Of a stretch of 17,194 bases of DNA, positions 13,206 through 17,194 are shown piece by piece. Below the pieces are notes generated by a model, which saw only the letters and a program-made list of their open reading frames with translations, was not told the origin of the DNA and ran no database searches. The translations under genes and the position numbers were made by a program. The DNA comes from Dehalococcoidia bacterium (lineage in GTDB: Bacteria; Chloroflexota; Dehalococcoidia; UBA2979), in NCBI GenBank assembly GCA_004297315.1, contig SCTU01000140.1:1-17194 (forward strand), in the 5' to 3' direction. Numbering within the stretch: position 1 is the stretch's first letter; each line of letters begins with the position of its first letter.

Positions 13206-14021
13206 CTACGGGCGCGGCCGCCAGATCCAGGAGACGGCGACGAAACCGGGGCCGAGGCGCGTCGCCGCGTGGCGCGTGACAGCATCGACACTCACCTCCA
13301 CGGCCTGCAGCCGGCGTTCCGCCCAGAGCGCGAGCGCTGACGCGGCCGGGGCGGCTGAGGCGTGGACGACGGCGACGCGCAGGACGCCTCGATCCTGGGT
13401 GGCCTCGCGGCTCACCGTGGACGTGAACAGGTCTCGCAGCATGCCAAGCGCGGCGTCACGCTGCGGGCGCGGGGCGATCACGATCCGAGGGCCATCCCAG
13501 CGCGCGACCCCGCGCGGCGGCGCGACCAGGCCAGAGGTCGAGTTGGGATTCGCCATCTCCGGGTGGTCGATCACACCCAGCATCCCAACGCCGACGACGG
13601 CCGCCCGCCCTGCCTCCAGCGCGGCATCGAGTTCCGCGCCCCGCGCTGCGGCCTCGGCGGCGACGATGGCGGGCCAGCCGGCCTTGAGCAGGAGGGCCCC
13701 GGTCGCTAGGTGCGCGAACCGCTGTCCGCTGGCCTCGACGGCGGCGCGGGCGAGGTCCGCGGCCCCCGGAGGCCCCCCGTGGCCGTCGTCGACCGAGACG
13801 TAGAGCACGTCCGCCCCCGCCTCGGCGGCTTCCCGGCTCGCCTCGACGACTGGGGCAGGTTCAGCCGGAAACGAATCCAGGGAGAGGCGCGAAACGCTCT
13901 CAAACGTAAGCATCCGAGGCGGGTCGGCGGGCGCGAGGCGGATCGGGAGCCCGGCGAGGAGCGCCGCCGGCACGCTGGCCGCCGCGTCCAGGACGACGGT
14001 GACAGATTTGGCGACGGCCAC
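13206..14021 (-). CDS. Divergent DegV-like protein
   Basis: Encodes 271 residues from the GTG at 14021. Order resembles DegV/FakB fatty-acid-binding proteins: N-terminal VTVVLDAAASVPAALLAGLPIRLAP in place of the usual VTDSAADLP, LTFESVSRLSLDSFPAEPAP, then ADVLYVSVDDGHGGPPGAADLARAA in place of the SSGLSGTYQSA-like loop, a central linker, and a beta-rich C-terminal domain (IVIAPRPQRDAALG...LRVAVVHASAAPAAS). The TDS motif and Ser-rich loop that hold the fatty-acid carboxylate are not conserved. The function may therefore differ. GAGGAG sits about 5 nt before GTG 14021, whereas the longer GTG start at 14048 has no ribosome site. It converges with the DinB-like gene. Confidence 0.6.
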   Translation of the reverse strand: MAVAKSVTVVLDAAASVPAALLAGLPIRLAPADPPRMLTFESVSRLSLDSFPAEPAPVVEASREAAEAGADVLYVSVDDGHGGPPGAADLARAAVEASGQRFAHLATGALLLKAGWPAIVAAEAAARGAELDAALEAGRAAVVGVGMLGVIDHPEMANPNSTSGLVAPPRGVARWDGPRIVIAPRPQRDAALGMLRDLFTSTVSREATQDRGVLRVAVVHASAAPAASALALWAERRLQAVEVSVDAVTRHAATRLGPGFVAVSWIWRPRP

Positions 14022-14073
14022 GTGGCTCCTCGGCCGCGACAGGCTCACGTGGCGTCTAGCGACGGGCCTGTGT

Positions 14074-14079
14074 TAGCGT
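14074..14079 (+). promoter_or_regulatory. Candidate -10 for rpsO
   Basis: TAGCGT at 14074-14079 precedes the folded rpsO leader. Transcription from here would give a leader of about 200 nt. No convincing -35 at 17 bp is seen, so this is a weak call. Confidence 0.3.
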
Positions 14080-14090
14080 GTTGACCGTAT

Positions 14091-14288
14091 CGAGGACTCC
14101 GCGACGTCCGTCGCAGGTCCTCGGACGGCGGTTCCCCCAGCGGACTGACCGGCGTGGCTGCCCAGGCTCAGATCGAGCGAGCGCGACCTCTCCGCCTGTC
14201 CCATCGGGACGCCCGGCTCGGCTGCCGGGCACACCGCGAGTGTAGAAGACGACGAGACATAGAGTCAGACACGGGATCAAAACGCCGC
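14091..14288 (+). promoter_or_regulatory. Structured 5' leader of rpsO
   Basis: Three hairpins are visible in the roughly 200-nt leader. The first (14091-14123) has arms CGAGGAC/GTCCTCG and an inner GCGAC/GTCGC stem separated by an internal loop. Two more are back to back: GTCCC/GGGAC (14198-14210) and GCCCGGC/GCCGGGC (14211-14230). A purine-rich stretch shared with the pnp leader follows at 14245-14264. S15 represses its own mRNA through leader RNA in several bacterial groups, using different structures. An S15 site here is an inference. The in-frame open stretch before rpsO (14154-14288) looks like structured leader, not protein. Confidence 0.5.
14245..14264 (+). repeat. Leader motif copy 1 (before rpsO)
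   Basis: GAAGACGACGAGA (14245-14257) followed two bases later by TAGAG. The same 13-mer and TAGAG recur in the pnp leader at 14764-14785. It lies 24 nt before the rpsO ATG. Confidence 0.55.
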
Positions 14289-14555
14289 ATGCAGACCCTC
14301 GAACGCAAGACCGAGATCATCTCCGAGTACCGCACGCACGGCACGGACACCGGCTCGCCGGAAGTCCAGGTCGCGCTGCTCACGGACCGGATCACGACCC
14401 TCACGCAGCACCTGCGCGAGAACAAGCACGACTTCTCCACCCGCCGCGGGTTGCTGAAGCTGGTCGGCCAGCGCCGCCGCCAGCTCCGCTACCTGAGCAA
14501 GGTGGACGTTGACCGCTACCACAAACTCATCCAGTCGCTCGGGTTGCGCCGGTAG
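14289..14555 (+). CDS. rpsO: 30S ribosomal protein S15
   Basis: Encodes 88 residues, standard length. It is a primary binder of 16S rRNA in the central domain and organises the platform. Signature HGTDTGSPEVQVALLT and LTQHLRENKHDFSTRRGLL is intact, with the C-terminal LVGQRRRQLRYLSKVDVDRY. The ATG at 14289 matches the family N-terminus (MQTLERKTEII). No clear Shine-Dalgarno precedes it, consistent with translation controlled by leader structure. It is followed by two hairpins and then pnp, the conserved rpsO-pnp order. The two genes are separated by 235 nt and may have separate promoters. Confidence 0.97.
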   Translation: MQTLERKTEIISEYRTHGTDTGSPEVQVALLTDRITTLTQHLRENKHDFSTRRGLLKLVGQRRRQLRYLSKVDVDRYHKLIQSLGLRR

Positions 14556-14570
14556 GGCAGCTCTGGAGCA

Positions 14571-14595
14571 CGGCCGGGCGCCCGCTGCCCGGCCG
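14571..14595 (+). terminator. Hairpin downstream of rpsO
   Basis: Nine-bp stem CGGCCGGGC / GCCCGGCCG with a 7-nt loop, 15 nt after the rpsO stop. No T-run follows. In E. coli the rpsO-pnp gap also holds a terminator, so partial read-through is plausible. Confidence 0.6.
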
Positions 14596-14662
14596 AGGCA
14601 GTTGGCCATGCTTCGTACGCGTCCCATCGAGTCCATGACGTCCGGGATCCCCGGGCGCCTTC

Positions 14663-14684
14663 GACGCACCCACGCGGGTGCGTC
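14663..14684 (+). terminator. Second hairpin in the rpsO-pnp gap
   Basis: Perfect 9-bp stem GACGCACCC / GGGTGCGTC with a 4-nt ACGC loop, followed by ATTTCG, the nearest thing to a T-rich tail in the window. A further small stem GTGTGG/CCACAC (14690-14706) follows, and TAACAC (14710-14715) could be the pnp -10. Confidence 0.6.
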
Positions 14685-14763
14685 ATTTCGTGTGGTGACC
14701 CCACACCGCTAACACGCATCGAAAAACCGCCGGACGTCCAAGGTGGACGCGGCGATGTCGTAT

Positions 14764-14785
14764 GAAGACGACGAGAGAGATAGAG
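14764..14785 (+). repeat. Leader motif copy 2 (before pnp)
   Basis: GAAGACGACGAGA (14764-14776) followed four bases later by TAGAG. Here the motif runs into the pnp ribosome site GAGG (14783-14786), 4 nt before the ATG. GTCGT/ACGAC around its start can form a small hairpin. Confidence 0.55.
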
Positions 14786-14790
14786 GCACC

Positions 14791-17194
14791 ATGACCACAG
14801 AGACCACCGGCGCGCAGACGCGCGTCTTCACACGCGAGATCGAGGGCGTGACCTTCGAGATCGGCGCGGGCCGCCTGGCCCAGAACGCCGCCGGCTCCGT
14901 GACCATCCGCTACGGCGACACCGTCCTGCTTGTGACGGTGTGCGAGGGCGACCCCCGTCCCGGCATCGACTTCTTCCCCCTGACAGTCGACTTCGAAGAG
15001 CGCATGTACGCCATCGGTAAGGTCCCGGGCTCGTTCTTCCGCCGCGAGGGCCGTCCGGGGACGGACGCCACGCTGGCCGCACGCATGACCGACCGCCCGA
15101 TCCGCCCGCTGTTCCCGAAGGGCTTCAAGCGCGAGGTGCAGATCTCGTGCCTGCTGATCGCCTCCGACCGGCAGAACCCCGCGGAGCCGCTGGCCACCGT
15201 CGGCGCGTCGGCCGCCATCGGCATGTCGGTGCTGCCGTTCGAGCAGCCCGTCTCCTCGGTCGCCGTCGGCCGTGTGAACGGCCGATTGAAGGCGTTCCCG
15301 ACCTACGAGGAGCAGGAGCAGTCCGACCTCGAACTGACCGTGGCCGCGACGGACGACTCGATCGTCATGCTCGAAGTAGGCGCGAAGGAGGTCTCCGAGG
15401 CCGACCTGATCGCCGCCATCGAGTACGGCGAGAAGGTCTGCCGTGAACTGAACGCGCTCCAGCGTGAGGTGATCGCCGCCCTGGGCAAGCCCAAGATGGA
15501 GTGGGTCGCCCCGAACGCGGAGGCCGAACTCGCGCTGCGCGACCGTGTGAAGAAGATCCTCGCCGGTCGCGAAGAGGAGCTGATGGGCGCCCTCAAGGGC
15601 GAGGGCTTCCGCGGCATCGACGAGATCGGCAAGCAGGTCACGGAGCAGATCAGCAAGGAAGACGGCACGCCGGCGAACGGCGGCCAGGTCCGCGCGGCTG
15701 CCGAGTACGTGCTGAAGCAGACGCTCCGCAAGCGCATCCTCGACCAGGGACTGCGAGCCGACAACCGCAAGGCGGACGAGATCCGCAAACTGACTGCCGA
15801 GGTCGGCGTGCTCCCGCGGGTGCACGGCTCCGGCCTCTTCCAGCGCGGCGAGACGCAGGTGCTGACCGTGGCCACGCTGGGCGCACTCCGTGACCGGGCG
15901 AAACTCGACAACATCGCCCCGGTCGAGTGGAAGATGTTCATGCACCACTACAACTTCCCGTCCTTCTCGGTCGGGGAGGCGCGCCCGTTGCGCGGGCCAG
16001 GACGGCGCGAGATCGGCCACGGCATGCTCGCCGAGAAGGCGATCGAGCCGGTGCTGCCGCCGTTCCACGAGTTCCCCTACACGATCCGCCTCGTCTCGGA
16101 CGTGCTCTCCTCCAACGGCTCCACGTCGCAGGCCTCGGTCTGCGGCTCCACGCTGGCGCTGATGGACGCGGGCGTGCCGATCGCGGCGCCGGTCGCCGGC
16201 ATCGCGATGGGCCTCATCACCAGCGAGGACGAGAGCAAGTACGTCCTGCTCACGGACATCGCCGGCGTGGAGGACGCGCTCGGCGACATGGACTTCAAGG
16301 TCGCCGGCACGCACGAGGGCGTCACGGCGGTGCAGCTGGACATCAAGCTCGGCCACCTGCCGCCGAACTTCCTCCAGGAGGTGTTCGAGGCGGCGCGCGT
16401 CGCCCGGATGAAGATCCTCGAGGTCATGCTCGCGGCGATCCCGGAGCCGCGTGCCGAGGTGGGCGAGTTCGCCCCGAAGATCACGATCGTCAAGATCGAC
16501 CCGTCGAAGATCGGCGCCGTGATTGGGCCGGGCGGCCGCGTCATCAACGGCATCATCGCCGCCACCGGCGCCTCCATCGACATCGAGGAGGACGGCTCGG
16601 TCTTCGTCGGCGGCTCGGACATCAACGGGGTGCGCGCCGCGATCCGGCAGATCGAGGGCCTGACCCGCGAACTGCAGATCGGCGACGTCTTCGAGGGCCC
16701 CGTCTCGCGGATCATGTCGTTCGGCGCCTTCGTGGAGATCCTCCCGGGCAAGGACGGCATGGTGCACATCTCGGAACTCTCCGACGAGCGTGTAGACCGC
16801 GTCGAGGACGTCGTCCAGGTCGGCGACCACGTCAAGGTGAAGGTGATGGAGATCGACAACCTCGGCCGCATCAACCTCACGATGCGTGGCGTGGACGACG
16901 AGGGCTCAGTCGGCCTCTCCGACGACGACGCGAGCCGCAGCGGCGAGCCGCGCGTGATCTCACGTGGCGGCGGTGGTGGCGGTGGCCGGGGCGGCCCGCG
17001 CGGCGGTGGTGGCGGTGGCCGTGGTGGCGACCGCGGCCCGCGTCGTGACGACCGAGGCGGCCCGCCCCGTGGTGGTGGCGGCGACCGTGGCCCGCGCCCC
17101 GAGCGCCCCTCGGGTGGCGACCGGCCCGCCGGTGACCGCCCGTCCGGCGGTGGCGACCGGCCCGCTGGCGGCAGCGGCGGTGGCCGTCGCTGGT
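14791..17194 (+). CDS. pnp: Polyribonucleotide nucleotidyltransferase with Gly/Arg-rich tail (3' end missing)
   Basis: The frame is open from ATG 14791 to the window end without a stop: 801 complete codons, so the gene is incomplete at the 3' side. PNPase degrades RNA phosphorolytically as a trimer. First RNase PH-like core: residues 10-230, with FFRREGRP at 82-89 and RPIRPLFPKGF. Helical linker about 255-330. Second core about 335-560, with VHGSGLFQRGETQ and the catalytic set Asp495, Asp501 and Lys503 (EDALGDMDFKVAGT). KH domain about 565-625 (IGAVIGPGGRVI), S1 domain about 629-698 (GDVFEGPVSRIMSFGAFVEI). A disordered tail of more than 100 residues follows. All catalytic residues are intact. 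GAGG lies 4 nt before the start. Confidence 0.97.
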   Translation, partial: MTTETTGAQTRVFTREIEGVTFEIGAGRLAQNAAGSVTIRYGDTVLLVTVCEGDPRPGIDFFPLTVDFEERMYAIGKVPGSFFRREGRPGTDATLAARMTDRPIRPLFPKGFKREVQISCLLIASDRQNPAEPLATVGASAAIGMSVLPFEQPVSSVAVGRVNGRLKAFPTYEEQEQSDLELTVAATDDSIVMLEVGAKEVSEADLIAAIEYGEKVCRELNALQREVIAALGKPKMEWVAPNAEAELALRDRVKKILAGREEELMGALKGEGFRGIDEIGKQVTEQISKEDGTPANGGQVRAAAEYVLKQTLRKRILDQGLRADNRKADEIRKLTAEVGVLPRVHGSGLFQRGETQVLTVATLGALRDRAKLDNIAPVEWKMFMHHYNFPSFSVGEARPLRGPGRREIGHGMLAEKAIEPVLPPFHEFPYTIRLVSDVLSSNGSTSQASVCGSTLALMDAGVPIAAPVAGIAMGLITSEDESKYVLLTDIAGVEDALGDMDFKVAGTHEGVTAVQLDIKLGHLPPNFLQEVFEAARVARMKILEVMLAAIPEPRAEVGEFAPKITIVKIDPSKIGAVIGPGGRVINGIIAATGASIDIEEDGSVFVGGSDINGVRAAIRQIEGLTRELQIGDVFEGPVSRIMSFGAFVEILPGKDGMVHISELSDERVDRVEDVVQVGDHVKVKVMEIDNLGRINLTMRGVDDEGSVGLSDDDASRSGEPRVISRGGGGGGGRGGPRGGGGGGRGGDRGPRRDDRGGPPRGGGGDRGPRPERPSGGDRPAGDRPSGGGDRPAGGSGGGRRW
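16960..17194 (+). repeat. Low-complexity GGC/GGT-rich repeat coding the PNPase tail
   Basis: From codon 724 on the pnp frame encodes degenerate repeats of Gly runs and RGG, GDRGP and GGDRP units (for example GGRGGPRGG, PSGGDRPAGDRP). Gly codons alternate GGC and GGT, so the repeat is conserved at protein level more than as DNA. It is cut by the window edge. Confidence 0.85.

Noticed and set aside
14154..14288. Longer rpsO frame from a GTG at 14154
   Set aside because: S15 is 88-89 residues; the extension is Arg-rich and formed by folded leader RNA.
14683..16830. Minus-strand open frame of 715 codons inside pnp
   Set aside because: Mirror frame of the pnp gene with codon bias of the plus strand; PNPase domains are unmistakable on plus, and the composition (His/Asp/Arg/Leu/Val) is a typical shadow.

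Overview
High-GC (roughly 68-70 %) bacterial chromosome window made almost entirely of housekeeping genes, with no insertion sequence, CRISPR array, phage gene or tRNA that I can see. Gene content and protein style (rplA, rplJ-rplL and rpsO-pnp blocks; membrane or lipoproteins with Pro/Thr-rich stalks; an HNH protein of the LNQNYEPLNV type) suggest a Chloroflexota, perhaps Dehalococcoidia-like, organism. That placement is an inference from style, not from a marker search.

Left part (1-2732): the 3' end of rplA and a strong hairpin. A heavy-metal-type MerR regulator on the minus strand then separates rplA from rplJ. A structured leader follows, then rplJ (L10), rplL (L7/L12), a hairpin, and a hisI-like cyclohydrolase with an altered metal motif. 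The MerR gene has a textbook 19-bp-spacer promoter with an operator-like dyad. Its expected cysteine-rich tail lies out of frame just past its stop codon.

Middle (2805-9932): an anchored zinc-finger/LysM protein, a small membrane protein, radC, a CvpA-family membrane protein and an HNH nuclease, all on plus. They converge on a minus-strand operon purA -> CopD-like membrane protein -> Mug-type DNA glycosylase -> zinc-ribbon membrane protein. A lipoprotein gene diverges from purA.

Right part (9949-14021): a minus-strand operon APH-like kinase -> alpha/beta hydrolase -> degenerate CitE-like protein, a divergent DinB-like gene, and a divergent DegV-like gene on minus. The window ends with the conserved rpsO-pnp pair on plus. 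Each of the two has its own structured leader, and the leaders share a 13-nt motif. pnp runs off the window end inside a long Gly/Arg/Asp/Pro-rich tail.

The genes do not add up to a single new system. The observations most worth a second look are the out-of-frame Cys tail of MerR, the RGG-like tail of PNPase, the shared rpsO/pnp leader motif, and several family members with altered catalytic or metal-binding residues (HisI, CitE-like).
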